64,000 nucleotides of DNA from Sphingomonas_R arantia (GCF_042682045.1 NZ_JBHUGS010000003.1:489697-553696); one strand, 5' to 3'; shown: positions 1-10,929, counted from the stretch's first letter. Made by a program: numbers and translations. The notes: generated from the sequence alone by a model not told the origin.

Positions 1-989
<989 letters not shown>

Positions 990-1127
990 ATCTCTCTCCC
1001 CTGATCGGCGATGCGATGCCCCTGTCCGGGTGCATCCCTTTGGTGGCCAAGAAACCCCAATTGTCCGACTTAAGCAAGTGGAAACCGGCCCTCCGCGATG
1101 TTAGGACCTGGGTAAGGGAGAGAAGAA

Positions 1128-3116
1128 ATGGCGTACGGCGCACTGGCTTTGTTGATGGCGACCACGCTGCTGCCCGCCGCAGCTACGCCGTCTTCCGCAC
1201 CCCGCACCTGGACCGCGGACAACGGCAACGGCACCTTTACCAACCCGCTGTTCTTCGACGAATTCTCCGATCCCGACATGATCCGCGTCGGCGACGATTT
1301 CTACATGACCGGCACCACCATGCACACCATGCCCGGCCTGCCGATCCTCCATTCGCGCGATCTCGTGAACTGGACGTTCCTCGGCTACGCGCTGGACAAG
1401 CTGGACCTCGGTCCCGAATATCGGCTCGAGGGCGGCAAGCACATCTACGGCCGCGGCATCTGGGCGCCCAGTTTGCGCTACCGCGACGGCACCTTCTACA
1501 TCTTCAGCAACGTCAACGGCCAGAACACGCAACGCTTCACCGCCACGAACCCGGGCGGCCCGTGGACCCGCACGCCGATGAAGCGCAGCTTCCACGACCT
1601 GTCCGTCCTGTTCGACGACGACGGCAAGGCCTATGTCATCTGGGGCTATCAGGACATCCACATGGCGCAGCTTGACGCCAGCCTGACCGACATCGTCCCC
1701 GGCACCGAACGGATCGTCATCCCCAAGGGCGCGGGGATGGGCGAGGGGTCGCATTTCTACAAGTTCGACGGGCGCTACTACATCACCAGCGCCGAATATG
1801 CGGTCCGCTTCCGCATGCCCGCCGCGCGCGCCTCCTCACCCTTCGGCCCGTACGAGGTGAACCCGGAGATCAGCGCCGACGAGGAATTCGGCGAGACCGC
1901 CGGCTGGCGCGTCGCCGGCAACAAGGAACCGCTCACCCTGCGCGGCCCCGACCCCAAGGCACGCGGCGGCCTCGCCATGCACCAGGGCGGCGTCATCCAG
2001 ACGCCCGCCGGCGAATGGTGGGGCTGGTCGATGTTCGAAGGCAATTCGGTTGGCCGCCTCACCGCGCTGTCGCCGGTGACGTGGAAGGACGGCTGGCCCT
2101 ATTTCGGCCTCCCCGGCAATCTCGGCCGCTCGCCGCGCACCTGGGTCAAGCCACGGCTGGCCGCCTCGCCCGATCATGCGCCCTATGAGCGATCGGACAG
2201 CTTCACCGGCCCCGCGCTCGGGGCGATCTGGCAATGGAACCACGTCCCCGTCGCGGCCAACTGGTCGCTCGCGGCCCGCCCCGGCGCACTCCGCCTGACC
2301 ACGCTGCCCGCCCCCGGCTTCCTCCAGGCACGCAACACGCTGACGCAGCGCGCGATCGGCCCGCAGTCCACGCCGGTCGTCGAACTCGACGTCGCCGGGC
2401 TCCGTGCGGGCGACGTCGCCGGGCTCGCGCTGCTCAACCGGCCATTCGCCACGATCGGCGTCGAACGGTCGGCCAAGGGTCTCGAACTGGTCATGACCGA
2501 CGAACTGGCCGGCACCGTCCGCCGCCCGCTCACAGCCACGCATCTCTGGCTGCGCGCCACCGCGGACCTCGCACACGACCGCGCGCAGTTCGGCGTCTCG
2601 ACCGACGGCCGCGCCTTCACCGACTTCGGCACGCCGGTGACGATGCCGTTCCAACTGCTGACGTTCCAGGGCGTCCGCTACGCGCTGTTCGCCTACAACG
2701 GCGCCGGCCGACCCGGCGGCCATGCCGACTTCCTCGACTTCAAGGTGACCGAGGGCCAACCCGAAAGCCGCCCCGACATCCCCTATGGCCGCACCATCAG
2801 CCTCACGCCCATCGGCAGGCCCGCCGCCCCCGCACTCGCCGGCCTCAGCGTCGGCCAGCACCCGCTCGGTCGCGTCTCGCTGACCCGCGGCGGCCAGTCG
2901 CTCACCACCGCGTCCGACGGCTCCGTGGCGCTGCGCCGCACCGACGGCAGCCCCGCGCAACAATATCAGTGGATGGAATCGCTCAGCGGCGGCGCGGTGC
3001 TGATGTCGCTCGTCACCAACCGCTACCTGCATGTCGCTTCCGACAGCACGCTGCGCGCCGACAGCCTGGGGCCAAGCGCGGACAATGCCGACGGCAGCCG
3101 CTTCCGGGTGCAATAA
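1128..3116 (+). CDS. Glycoside hydrolase family 43, beta-xylosidase/arabinofuranosidase type
   Basis: This is a secreted five-bladed beta-propeller hydrolase of 662 residues acting on xylo- or arabino-oligosaccharides. A signal peptide ends around residue 24. Catalytic candidates are D48 in FSDPDM (base), D157 in FHDLSVLFDDDG (pKa modulator) and E206 in GEGSHFYK (acid). The propeller spans about residues 35-330. A beta-sandwich typical of two-domain GH43 enzymes follows (about 350-540), and then a tail with QYQWMESLSGG (about 560-662) that resembles a ricin-like or other carbohydrate-binding fold. The ATG has a GGGAGAG site about 9 bases upstream. It lies 77 bases before the GH3 gene and is probably co-transcribed with it. 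Substrate specificity (xylose versus arabinose) cannot be read from sequence. Confidence 0.9.
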   Translation: MAYGALALLMATTLLPAAATPSSAPRTWTADNGNGTFTNPLFFDEFSDPDMIRVGDDFYMTGTTMHTMPGLPILHSRDLVNWTFLGYALDKLDLGPEYRLEGGKHIYGRGIWAPSLRYRDGTFYIFSNVNGQNTQRFTATNPGGPWTRTPMKRSFHDLSVLFDDDGKAYVIWGYQDIHMAQLDASLTDIVPGTERIVIPKGAGMGEGSHFYKFDGRYYITSAEYAVRFRMPAARASSPFGPYEVNPEISADEEFGETAGWRVAGNKEPLTLRGPDPKARGGLAMHQGGVIQTPAGEWWGWSMFEGNSVGRLTALSPVTWKDGWPYFGLPGNLGRSPRTWVKPRLAASPDHAPYERSDSFTGPALGAIWQWNHVPVAANWSLAARPGALRLTTLPAPGFLQARNTLTQRAIGPQSTPVVELDVAGLRAGDVAGLALLNRPFATIGVERSAKGLELVMTDELAGTVRRPLTATHLWLRATADLAHDRAQFGVSTDGRAFTDFGTPVTMPFQLLTFQGVRYALFAYNGAGRPGGHADFLDFKVTEGQPESRPDIPYGRTISLTPIGRPAAPALAGLSVGQHPLGRVSLTRGGQSLTTASDGSVALRRTDGSPAQQYQWMESLSGGAVLMSLVTNRYLHVASDSTLRADSLGPSADNADGSRFRVQ

Positions 3117-3193
3117 ACGCGACGGGCGTTGTTCGACGCTAACAATAGTCTTACAAGACTTCCAAACAACACAAGACGACAGGGGAGACGGGG

Positions 3194-5875
3194 ATGACGC
3201 GCGGATCGCACTCGCAAAGGCACGTCCTGTGGGCATCGGCGGCGATCGGCCTCGCGCTCGCCACCGCCGCGACCGCGCAGCCCATCGCCCCCGCCCCGGC
3301 CGTCAGCCCGGTCCACGCACAGGCCGATCGCATGGCCGCCGCACTCGTCGCGCGCATGACGATCGAGGAGAAGCTCGACCAGCTCCTCAACGTCGCCCCC
3401 GCCATCCCGCGCCTCAACGTCCCGCGCTACAATTGGTGGACCGAATCGCTCCACGGCGCGCTTGGGCCGACCGAGACGACCAACTTCCCCGAACCGATCG
3501 GCCTGGCCGCCACCTTCGACGCGCCGCTCGTCCGCAACGTCGCCGCCGCGATCGGCACCGAGGTCCGCGCGCTCCACACATTGTCGCGCCAGACCGGGCG
3601 CAACGGCCGGATCGGCACCGGCCTCGACACCTGGTCGCCCAACATCAACATCTTCCGCGATCCGCGCTGGGGGCGGGGCCAGGAAACCTACGGCGAGGAT
3701 CCGTATCTCGCCGCGCGGACCGGCGTTGCCTTCATCGAAGGAATGCAGGGTCCGAACCCCGATCTGCCGCAGGTCGTCGCCACGCCGAAGCATTTCGCGG
3801 TTCACAGCGGCCCGGAATCGACCCGCCACGAAGCCAACGTCTTCGTCTCCGCGCACGACTTGGAGGACACCTACCTCCCCGCCTTCCGCGCGGCGATCGT
3901 CGAGGGACGCGCCAACTCCGTCATGTGCGCCTACAACCGCATCGACGGCCAGCCCGCCTGCGCCAGCGACCTGCTGCTCAAGGATCATCTCCGCGGCGCA
4001 TGGGGCTTCACCGGCTTCGTCGTGTCGGATTGCGACGCGGTGAAGGACATCGCCGACACCCACAAATATTCGCCCGACGGCCCGACCGCGGTCGCCGCCG
4101 CGATGCGCGCCGGCGTCGACAGCGAGTGCCACAACGCGACCCTGTCCGACACGTCGGGGCTCGAAGACCGCTACCGCGAGGCGCTCCGCCGCCAGCTCAT
4201 CACCGAGGGTGAGATCGACACCACGCTCGTCCGGCTGTTCTCCGCGCGCTACCGCACCGGCGACCTGCCCGGCCTCGCCGGCACGCCCGCCACCATCCCC
4301 GTCGCCGCGATCGGCGCGCCCGCACAGGACGCGCTGGCGCTGACCGCAGCCGCCAAAAGCCTCGTGCTGCTCAAGAACGACGGCATCCTGCCGCTCAAAC
4401 CCGGCATCCGCGTCGCGGTGATCGGCCCGCTCGGCGATGCCACCCGCGTCCTGCGCGGTAACTATTCCTCCGGCCTAACCGGCACGCCCGTGTCGGTCGT
4501 CGATGGCCTGCGCCGCGCGATGCCCGGCGCGCGCGTCACACTCGTGCCGTTCGGCGCGTCGCTGACCGATGGCGACCGCGTGCCGCAGCAGATGCTCCGC
4601 ACGCCGGACGGCAAGCCCGGCGTCCTGGTGCGCTACTACAACCCGCTGCGCCCCGCCCCCACCGCATTCGCGCCCGGTACGCGCGACGCCGCGATCGCCG
4701 CGATGCGTTACCAGACCAAGCCCGTCGTCACCCGGATCGAACCCGATGTCGGCGACCGCAACCTCCAACTCGCCAAGCTGTCCGACATCCACCGCGTCGT
4801 CCGCACCGGCTTCCTCGTGCCGGCCGAAACCGGCACCTACCGCGTCGGCCTGACTGGCGCGGGCGGCTCGGCGCGGCTCGACGGCAAGCTCATCTCGGAT
4901 CGCGCCAAGTCGCGCTGGAACGACCTCGCCACGTTCGAAACGCTCCAGCTGCAGGCCGGCCGCCGCTACCCCTTCACGATCGAGGGCGAGGTTTCGCTCG
5001 TCTGGAAACGCATCTCGCCGAACCCGACCGCCGATCTCACCCGTGCCGCCGCCGATGCCGACGTGCTCGTCGCGGTCGTCGGCCTGACCTCCGACCTCGA
5101 AGCGGAGGAAACCGGGATCAAGGTCCCCGGCTTCGAAGGCGGCGACAAGACCACGCTCGATCTGGCGCCGGATCAGCAGGCGATGCTGACCGCCGCCCGC
5201 GCCACCGGCAAGCCGATCGTCGTCGTCGCCATGAACGGCAGCCCGATCAACCTGGCCTGGGCAAAGGACAATGCCGCCGCGATCCTGGAGGCGTGGTATC
5301 CGGGCCAGGCCGGCGGCACCGCGATCGGCGACGTCCTGTCGGGCCGCACCAACCCGGCGGGCCGCCTGCCGCTGACCTTCTACCGCAGCGTCACGGACCT
5401 GCCGCCGTTCGACGATTACGCCATGACCGGCCGCACCTACCGCTACTTCGCCGGCACGCCGGTCTACGCGTTCGGTCACGGGCTCAGCTACACGAAGTTC
5501 GACTATGGCGCGCTGAACCTGACCCCCGCGGCGGGCGGCGCCGGACAGGGGCTGCGCGTCACCACCGAACTGCGCAACACCGGCGCCCGCGCGGGGGACG
5601 AGGCGGCACAGCTCTACCTGAACTTCCCCGACACGCCCGGCGCGCCGCGCATCGCGCTGCGCGGGTATCAGCGCGTCACGCTCGCCCCCGGCGAACGCCG
5701 CACGCTGACCTTCGACCTGTCACCGCGCGATCTCAGCAGCGTCGACGTCGACGGCACGCGCCGCGTCGCCACCGGCCGCTACCGCGTCACGGTCGGCTCC
5801 GGCCAGCCCGGCCCCGGCGTGGCCAGCAAGTCCGACCGCTTCGACGTCCGCACCGCGGTGGCGGTCGCGAAGTAA
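3194..5875 (+). CDS. Glycoside hydrolase family 3 (beta-xylosidase/beta-glucosidase) with PA14-like insert
   Basis: This exo-acting beta-glycosidase of 893 residues removes terminal xylose or glucose from the non-reducing end of oligosaccharides, probably in the periplasm. There is a signal peptide to about residue 28 (ATAAT-AQ). The N-terminal TIM-barrel domain carries YNWWTESLHG (79-88), a KHF motif at 199-201 and GFVVSDCDAV with nucleophile D279. The C-terminal alpha/beta sandwich is interrupted by a PA14-like carbohydrate-binding segment (about 475-610, VRTGFLVPAETGTYRVGLTG). The protein ends in a fibronectin-III-like domain (about 770-893, AGDEAAQLYLNF). SDCDA in place of SDW, together with YNWWTE, is typical of the xylosidase branch of GH3. 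The ribosome site is CAGGGGAGA upstream of the ATG. It follows the GH43 gene in the same direction. Confidence 0.92.
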   Translation: MTRGSHSQRHVLWASAAIGLALATAATAQPIAPAPAVSPVHAQADRMAAALVARMTIEEKLDQLLNVAPAIPRLNVPRYNWWTESLHGALGPTETTNFPEPIGLAATFDAPLVRNVAAAIGTEVRALHTLSRQTGRNGRIGTGLDTWSPNINIFRDPRWGRGQETYGEDPYLAARTGVAFIEGMQGPNPDLPQVVATPKHFAVHSGPESTRHEANVFVSAHDLEDTYLPAFRAAIVEGRANSVMCAYNRIDGQPACASDLLLKDHLRGAWGFTGFVVSDCDAVKDIADTHKYSPDGPTAVAAAMRAGVDSECHNATLSDTSGLEDRYREALRRQLITEGEIDTTLVRLFSARYRTGDLPGLAGTPATIPVAAIGAPAQDALALTAAAKSLVLLKNDGILPLKPGIRVAVIGPLGDATRVLRGNYSSGLTGTPVSVVDGLRRAMPGARVTLVPFGASLTDGDRVPQQMLRTPDGKPGVLVRYYNPLRPAPTAFAPGTRDAAIAAMRYQTKPVVTRIEPDVGDRNLQLAKLSDIHRVVRTGFLVPAETGTYRVGLTGAGGSARLDGKLISDRAKSRWNDLATFETLQLQAGRRYPFTIEGEVSLVWKRISPNPTADLTRAAADADVLVAVVGLTSDLEAEETGIKVPGFEGGDKTTLDLAPDQQAMLTAARATGKPIVVVAMNGSPINLAWAKDNAAAILEAWYPGQAGGTAIGDVLSGRTNPAGRLPLTFYRSVTDLPPFDDYAMTGRTYRYFAGTPVYAFGHGLSYTKFDYGALNLTPAAGGAGQGLRVTTELRNTGARAGDEAAQLYLNFPDTPGAPRIALRGYQRVTLAPGERRTLTFDLSPRDLSSVDVDGTRRVATGRYRVTVGSGQPGPGVASKSDRFDVRTAVAVAK

Positions 5876-5898
5876 GGACGCCAACCGTCAACCCAACC

Positions 5899-5923
5899 CG
5901 TCCGGTTCGAGCCCGAACGGACG
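5899..5923. terminator. Hairpin between convergent GH3 and cupin-like genes
   Basis: Arms CGTCCG (5899-5904) and CGGACG (5918-5923) enclose a bulged G and a second stem TTCG/CGAA with loop AGCC. It lies in the 61-base gap between two converging genes, so it could end transcription from both sides. There is no clear T tract. Confidence 0.45.
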
Positions 5924-5936
5924 GAAGCAATCAAAC

Positions 5937-6935
5937 TCAAACCCCGCGCAGCAACCGCATCACCATCGCCCGGATGCGCCCGGAGTTCCCCGCCCCCAGG
6001 ATCCCGTGCCGTTCCGCCGGGAGGTGCGCCAGCGGGTGCCCGTCCGGCCGGAAGACATAATGGTCGAAGAACGCCCGCCACGCCGCGCGCTCCCCCGCCG
6101 GCCGGTCCGCGATCGCGACCATCGCCAGCATCATCGCGCTGTGCGGCTGGTCCGGCCCGCTGCTGCTCGCATCCCACCAGTAATTGACCAGCACGTTCAG
6201 CCCCCCCGTCGCCTCGACCTGATGCCACCACAGCTTGGGAATATAGAGCGCGTCGCCCGGCTCTAGGTCCACCACCAGCGCGGTGTCGCGGATCGCCTTG
6301 AACCGTGGATAGCGCGGGTCGCCCGGCGTGCTGCCCACCGCCAGCGCGACCGGCTGCCCCGCCATCGTGTGGTCGATCGGCCCCACGTAAAGCCCGCCGA
6401 TCGCCTCGGGCGGGTACAGCGTGAACCGCCGCATCCCCGCCACCACGCACGCGATATTGTCCGACGTATCATAATGGCAGGCGACCGATGACCGGTGCCC
6501 CAGCCAGATCCGCGGCTGCACCGTCGGCAGGAACGCCAGCCCGTTCTCCGCGGCAAAGCCCGGGAGATACCCCTCGGTCGACAGCGACCCGACATACATG
6601 GTCGGGGCCTCCGCCACGCCCGCCGTCGCGACGATCTCCGCCAGCGCCTCCCCGAACCGCATCGTGCGCCGCTCGAAATTGAACCCGCTCAGGTCGTCGC
6701 TATAGGTGTAGCGCCCGGCGATCGCCGGCGCCCCGACGAACACCTCCGCCGGCCGCCCTGCATCCAGCCGCGCCAGATACGCCGCGAGATCGCCTTGCTC
6801 GGCCGCCGCCCGCACCGGCCAGTCGCGCACCGCACCGCGCAACACCACCGGGCGGCACGCGGCCACCACCTCCGCCCGGAACCGGTCGGGCGACGTCAGC
6901 GCATCCGCCGCGACGTCCGCCACCCGCCCGGTCAT
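5937..6935 (-). CDS. Cupin-like (JmjC-fold) domain protein
   Basis: This is a cytoplasmic protein of 332 residues from the cupin_8/JmjC-like group, whose members are often Fe(II)/2-oxoglutarate oxygenases (hydroxylases). Visible features are HYDTSDNIACVVAGMRRFTLYPPE (His and Asp as metal-ligand candidates, then a beta-strand core) and DALYIPKLWWHQVEATGG (distal His). PVVLRGAVRDWP near the N-terminus is the usual entry motif of this family. The ATG at 6935 overlaps the end of the SapC gene by four bases (ATGA), so the two are translationally coupled. Homologues typically sit beside TonB receptors with SapC and tryptophan-halogenase genes, as here. The substrate is unknown. The family is confident; hydroxylase activity is an inference. 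Confidence 0.8.
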   Translation of the reverse strand: MTGRVADVAADALTSPDRFRAEVVAACRPVVLRGAVRDWPVRAAAEQGDLAAYLARLDAGRPAEVFVGAPAIAGRYTYSDDLSGFNFERRTMRFGEALAEIVATAGVAEAPTMYVGSLSTEGYLPGFAAENGLAFLPTVQPRIWLGHRSSVACHYDTSDNIACVVAGMRRFTLYPPEAIGGLYVGPIDHTMAGQPVALAVGSTPGDPRYPRFKAIRDTALVVDLEPGDALYIPKLWWHQVEATGGLNVLVNYWWDASSSGPDQPHSAMMLAMVAIADRPAGERAAWRAFFDHYVFRPDGHPLAHLPAERHGILGAGNSGRIRAMVMRLLRGV

Positions 6936-7642
6936 GCGCCGGCCAGCCGGTCGTTCCGCACCCGCGCCATCCGCGCGATCTGCCGCACCGACTGGATCTG
7001 CGTATAGCAGGCCGCCAGGTCGCCTTCGTGGAACATCGCCAGCACCGTCGCGTCCGGCAACGCGGCCACCGCGTCGGCACTGATTGTATAGAGGTCCTCC
7101 AGCCGGAACCGCGTCCCGTCGTCGAACCGTAGGTCGATGTCGATCGGCTCCAGCAGCGACCGTTCCAGCAACCGGGCGATGAACGCGTCCGTCGCCGGCA
7201 GGCCCGCGTGCAACCGCCCCAGCGCCCGCTGGACGCGCTGCAACGCCGCGCTCTGCACCCCGTCGCCCTCGAACAGCGGCGCGCCGCTTCCGTCCACGAA
7301 CATGGGCAGTTCGCGGTCGATCACGATCCGGTCCTGCTCCACGAAGAACCCCTCGCGCTCCAGATCCGCCGGGCGATAGCCGCGCAACCGGCCGCTTTCG
7401 TCCAGGTTCGCATCGTCGCCCGGCTGCAACCGCAACAGCGCCCCGGCGTAGAACCGGCCGGTCTCCGGGCTCTTGGCGAACAGGATCGGATAATCCGCCG
7501 CCGCCGGCCCGAACTCCCCGACCACGATCTGCACGAACAGCCGTTCCGCGTCGCCCGACGCGCGGATGCCGAGCGTCCCGTGCTGCTCGAACCCGAGCAC
7601 TTCCCATGCCGCCACGCCGTCGTCCTCATCCTGCGGGCACAT
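6932..7642 (-). CDS. SapC family protein
   Basis: This 236-residue protein belongs to the SapC family, named after an S-layer-associated locus; no biochemical activity is established. Recognisable parts are FVQIVVGEFGPAAADYPILFAKSPETGRFYAGALL in the first third and ELPMFVD followed by GDGVQSAALQ in the centre. No signal peptide is visible. I chose ATG 7642, which has AGGG just upstream; an in-frame TTG at 7687 would add 15 residues. The gene is divergent from the TonB receptor at 7855 and coupled by ATGA to the cupin-like gene downstream. The context (TonB receptor, cupin-like, halogenase) suggests a shared role in handling whatever the receptor imports or senses. Confidence 0.8.
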   Translation of the reverse strand: MCPQDEDDGVAAWEVLGFEQHGTLGIRASGDAERLFVQIVVGEFGPAAADYPILFAKSPETGRFYAGALLRLQPGDDANLDESGRLRGYRPADLEREGFFVEQDRIVIDRELPMFVDGSGAPLFEGDGVQSAALQRVQRALGRLHAGLPATDAFIARLLERSLLEPIDIDLRFDDGTRFRLEDLYTISADAVAALPDATVLAMFHEGDLAACYTQIQSVRQIARMARVRNDRLAGA

Positions 7643-7737
7643 GCCCTGTCCATTCCCGACCGTAGTCGGTGAGAGCGTTACCGCCAAGCCACGGTCGGAT
7701 AGCGTATTTCATTACACCGACAAACAGCTTGCATCGC

Positions 7738-7751
7738 GGTTTAGCGCTACC
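7738..7751. promoter_or_regulatory. LacI-type operator-like palindrome before the TonB receptor
   Basis: The sequence GGTTTAGCGCTACC has a perfect 8-bp palindromic core (TAGCGCTA, 7742-7749) centred on CG, the usual layout of LacI-family operators. Read on the other strand it contains GGTAGCGCTAA, which resembles the xyl-box reported for xylan loci of Xanthomonas. It also shares the pattern GGTAnCGnTAA with the two operators near 20490 and 20668. It lies about 105 bases upstream of the receptor start. Binding by the LacI protein at 23662-24693 is inferred. Confidence 0.45.
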
Positions 7752-7854
7752 TAAGCCACGGCCATCACGTCCGGTTGCCGGTTTCCGTTTTAATGCGGTC
7801 CGCACAAGAGACACAACGCGGCCGGCCAACGGCCCATCTAGAAAGGGAGAGGGC

Positions 7855-10800
7855 ATGAAGATCATCATTGGCCAATTCGGTTCACGCTGGAACAAGGCCC
7901 GTCGCTCGCCGCTGATCGGCGCCTCTTCGGTGCTCGCGATCGCGCTTGCGACCCCCGCCTATGCCCAGGCGCAGACCCCCGCCGCCGCACAGCCCGCCGC
8001 CCCCGCGGCCGGAACCGTGACGACCGGAACCGCCCAGCCGGCCGGCGTTCAGCCCGCCGTTCCCTCCCCCAATACTCAGGTCACCGCCGAACAGGCCGGC
8101 CAGCCGCAGGACGCCGCAACCGCGCCGGTCCCCGCGAACGGTCAGTCGATCGCGACCACCGAGGCGGCGCCCGCCGACGAAGGTCAGGAGATCGTCGTCA
8201 CCGGTCTGCGCGGTTCGCTCCAGCGCAATCTCGACATCAAGCGCACGTCGCAGGGCGTCGTCGACGTCATCTCGGCTGAGGACATCGGCAAGTTCCCCGA
8301 TTCCAACGTCGCCGCCTCGCTCCAGCGCCTCCCCGGCGTGTCGATCCAGCGTTCCGGCGCACGCGGTGAGGCCACCGGCATCACCGTCCGCGGCTTCGGC
8401 GGCGATTTCAACACGACGCTGTACGATGGTCGCCGCATCTCGACCGCGACCGGCGGCCGCCAGATCGATTTCAGCACCGTCGGTGCGGATTTCATCGGCC
8501 AGCTCAGCGTCCTGAAAACGCCCGACGTCTCGCTCGCATCCAGCTCGATCGGCGCGACCGTCGACATCGCCTTTCCGAAACCGTTCGACCACAGCGGCTT
8601 CCGCCTGGCCACCACCGTCTCCGGTTCGCTCCAGGACCGTGCCGGCCGCGTTGTGCCCACGGCCGGCCTGCTCGTCAGCGACACGTTCGCGGACGACACG
8701 TTCGGCATCCTGGCCGACGTGATCTACACGCGGCGTGATACCGATACCAACCGCGTCTACGTGTCCGGTTGGCCGGGCGGCTACTATGCACCGTGCCAGC
8801 TGACCCCGAACTGCACGGCCGACCAGCTGTCGACCGCAAACAAGACCGTCGTCGGCTGGTTCCCGCAGCAATATGGCGCGGAGCAGCAGCAGGTGAAGGA
8901 CGAGCGGATCGACGGTCGCGTCGCGCTCCAGTGGCATCCGTCGGAAAGCCTGATGGTCACGCTGGACAATAACTTCTCGCGCCAGAAGATCACGACCGAC
9001 GTCTACGGCTTCGGCGTCTGGTTCAATCAGAGCGACCTGCGCAACGTCACGCTCGACGACAACGGCACCCCGACCAGCTTCACGCAGGCCGGAACCCCGA
9101 CCGACTTCACCTCGGCGATCAACAAGCAGATCCTGCAGACCAACCAAACCGGTCTGAACATCAAGTACGACGCCAGCGAGAACCTGTCGTTCGAAGCCGA
9201 CGGCTCCTACGCCAAGAGCTGGCTGAACCCGGGCGACGTGATCGGCAGCAGCAACGCCGACATCGGCTATTCGGGTCTACTGTCGAACACCACCGGCCTG
9301 TCGATCAACGGCAACAGCAGCAGCGCGTTCCCTGTCCTGACCAACTATGGTCCGGCGGGCGACGAATCGCGCTTCACCGATCCCACCGTGATCGGTTCGC
9401 ACGTCACCGTGCTGCAGACCCAGAACAATACCGACGTTCTGAAGCAGTTCCGTGGCGCCGCGACCTGGAAGCAGGACGATCTGACCATCAAGGTCGGCGG
9501 TCAATATTATGACGACACGTTCCGGCTGTCGAACAAGAGTACGTTCACGAACAACTACTGGCAGGCCTATGCCGGTTACGGCGGCCCGTCCGGCGGCAGC
9601 ACCGGCGTCTCGCCGCTGCCGTCCAGCCTGTTTCAGGGCAATATCAGCCTGAACAACTTCATCCCCGGCTTCGACGGCACGCTGCCTTCTTCGGTGATCA
9701 AGTTCGATCCGGCCGCCTATCAGGCGTATCTCAGCAGCCTCGGCAACCCGCAGGCCGGCAACGTCGCGGGCTACAACTATCCCGGCGTCACCGGCTTCAC
9801 CGGCTCGTTCGATCAGGCGGTCGATCCGGGCAGCGTGCTGCGCGTGAACGAGAAGACCTGGGCGCTGTTCATGCGCGTCAACTTCGATGCCGAAGTCGCG
9901 GGGATGCCGTTCCACTTCAACGCCGGCGTCCGGAACGAGAATACCCACCTGACCGCCACCGGTCAGGGCCGCCAGCCGGTCTCGATCGTGCGCAGCGCCG
10001 CCGATCCGACGCTGCTGACGCTTGCCTTCACCGATACGCAGGCGGTGACGTCGAAGAGCGACTACTCCTACCTTCTGCCGACGCTCGACATGCGGCTGGA
10101 GTTGACGGACAAGCTGCAGGCCCGGTTCAGCGCATCGCGGACGCTGACCCGCCCAAGCCTCAGCCTGCTGAACCCGGTCACGACGCTCGGCAACGGTCAA
10201 CGTGTCAACGCGCTGTCCGCCAGCGGCGGCAACCCGAACCTGAAGCCATACCTCGCCGACAACTTCGATCTCGCCGGCGAATGGTACTACAAGCGCAACT
10301 CCTATCTGTCGGTCGACTTCTTCATCAAGAACGTCAGCAACTTCATCGTCGGCGGCGTGACGCGTCAAACGATCAACGACGTGATCGATCCGACGACGGG
10401 GCAGGCCGCGGTGTTCGCCGTGTCGCAGCAGGTGAACGGCCCGGACGCCACCGTCCGCGGCGTCGAGCTGGCGTTGCAGCATGTGTTCGGCGACACCGGC
10501 TTCGGGTTCCAGGCAAATGCTACGTTCGTCGAAACCAACAAGCCGTACGATGCGAGCGACATTTCGCAGACCGGTTTTGCGGTCACCGGCTTGGCGAACT
10601 CGGCGAACTTCGTCGGCTTCTACGACAAGAAGGGGTTCCAGTTCCGGACCGCCCTCAATTGGCGTGACGAATATCTGGCCGGCTTCGGGCAGAACCAGAA
10701 CACCGGTTCGTTCGGGTCGGAGCCGACGTTCGTTAACTCCAGCTTCCAGGTCGATCTGAGCTCGAGCTGGGACATCAACCCCAAGTTCAGCGTGTTCGGT

Positions 10801-10917
10801 GAAATCCTGAACATCAACAACAACCAGCAGAGCACGCACGGCCGGTTCAAGAACCAGCTGCTCGACGTGTTCGACTATGGCCGCCGCTTTACGCTCGGCG
10901 CGCGTTTCCGCTACTGA
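7855..10917 (+). CDS. TonB-dependent receptor (Xanthomonas/Caulobacter-type, glycan locus)
   Basis: This outer-membrane transporter has 1020 residues and is powered by TonB-ExbBD. The ATG is preceded by GAAAGGGAG; in-frame codons continue upstream to 7669 but lack a ribosome site. A signal peptide ends at AYA-QAQ (about 37). A Pro/Ala/Thr-rich linker (about 38-110) comes next, then a TonB-box-like EIVVTG. The plug follows, with GVVDVISAEDIGKFPDSNVAASLQRLPGVSIQR, a form seen in the receptor subfamily common in Caulobacter and Xanthomonas. The rest is the 22-strand barrel, ending in an aromatic residue (ARFRY) as expected for outer-membrane insertion. It sits in the hemicellulose locus, divergent from SapC/cupin-like and followed by the halogenase homologue. 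The likely cargo is an oligosaccharide, by context only. Confidence 0.9.
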   Translation: MKIIIGQFGSRWNKARRSPLIGASSVLAIALATPAYAQAQTPAAAQPAAPAAGTVTTGTAQPAGVQPAVPSPNTQVTAEQAGQPQDAATAPVPANGQSIATTEAAPADEGQEIVVTGLRGSLQRNLDIKRTSQGVVDVISAEDIGKFPDSNVAASLQRLPGVSIQRSGARGEATGITVRGFGGDFNTTLYDGRRISTATGGRQIDFSTVGADFIGQLSVLKTPDVSLASSSIGATVDIAFPKPFDHSGFRLATTVSGSLQDRAGRVVPTAGLLVSDTFADDTFGILADVIYTRRDTDTNRVYVSGWPGGYYAPCQLTPNCTADQLSTANKTVVGWFPQQYGAEQQQVKDERIDGRVALQWHPSESLMVTLDNNFSRQKITTDVYGFGVWFNQSDLRNVTLDDNGTPTSFTQAGTPTDFTSAINKQILQTNQTGLNIKYDASENLSFEADGSYAKSWLNPGDVIGSSNADIGYSGLLSNTTGLSINGNSSSAFPVLTNYGPAGDESRFTDPTVIGSHVTVLQTQNNTDVLKQFRGAATWKQDDLTIKVGGQYYDDTFRLSNKSTFTNNYWQAYAGYGGPSGGSTGVSPLPSSLFQGNISLNNFIPGFDGTLPSSVIKFDPAAYQAYLSSLGNPQAGNVAGYNYPGVTGFTGSFDQAVDPGSVLRVNEKTWALFMRVNFDAEVAGMPFHFNAGVRNENTHLTATGQGRQPVSIVRSAADPTLLTLAFTDTQAVTSKSDYSYLLPTLDMRLELTDKLQARFSASRTLTRPSLSLLNPVTTLGNGQRVNALSASGGNPNLKPYLADNFDLAGEWYYKRNSYLSVDFFIKNVSNFIVGGVTRQTINDVIDPTTGQAAVFAVSQQVNGPDATVRGVELALQHVFGDTGFGFQANATFVETNKPYDASDISQTGFAVTGLANSANFVGFYDKKGFQFRTALNWRDEYLAGFGQNQNTGSFGSEPTFVNSSFQVDLSSSWDINPKFSVFGEILNINNNQQSTHGRFKNQLLDVFDYGRRFTLGARFRY

Positions 10918-10929
10918 TCGACTGCCAAC

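Noticed and set aside
7669..7854. Upstream extension of the first TonB receptor
   Set aside because: The extra residues precede the signal peptide, and the ribosome site sits directly before ATG 7855.
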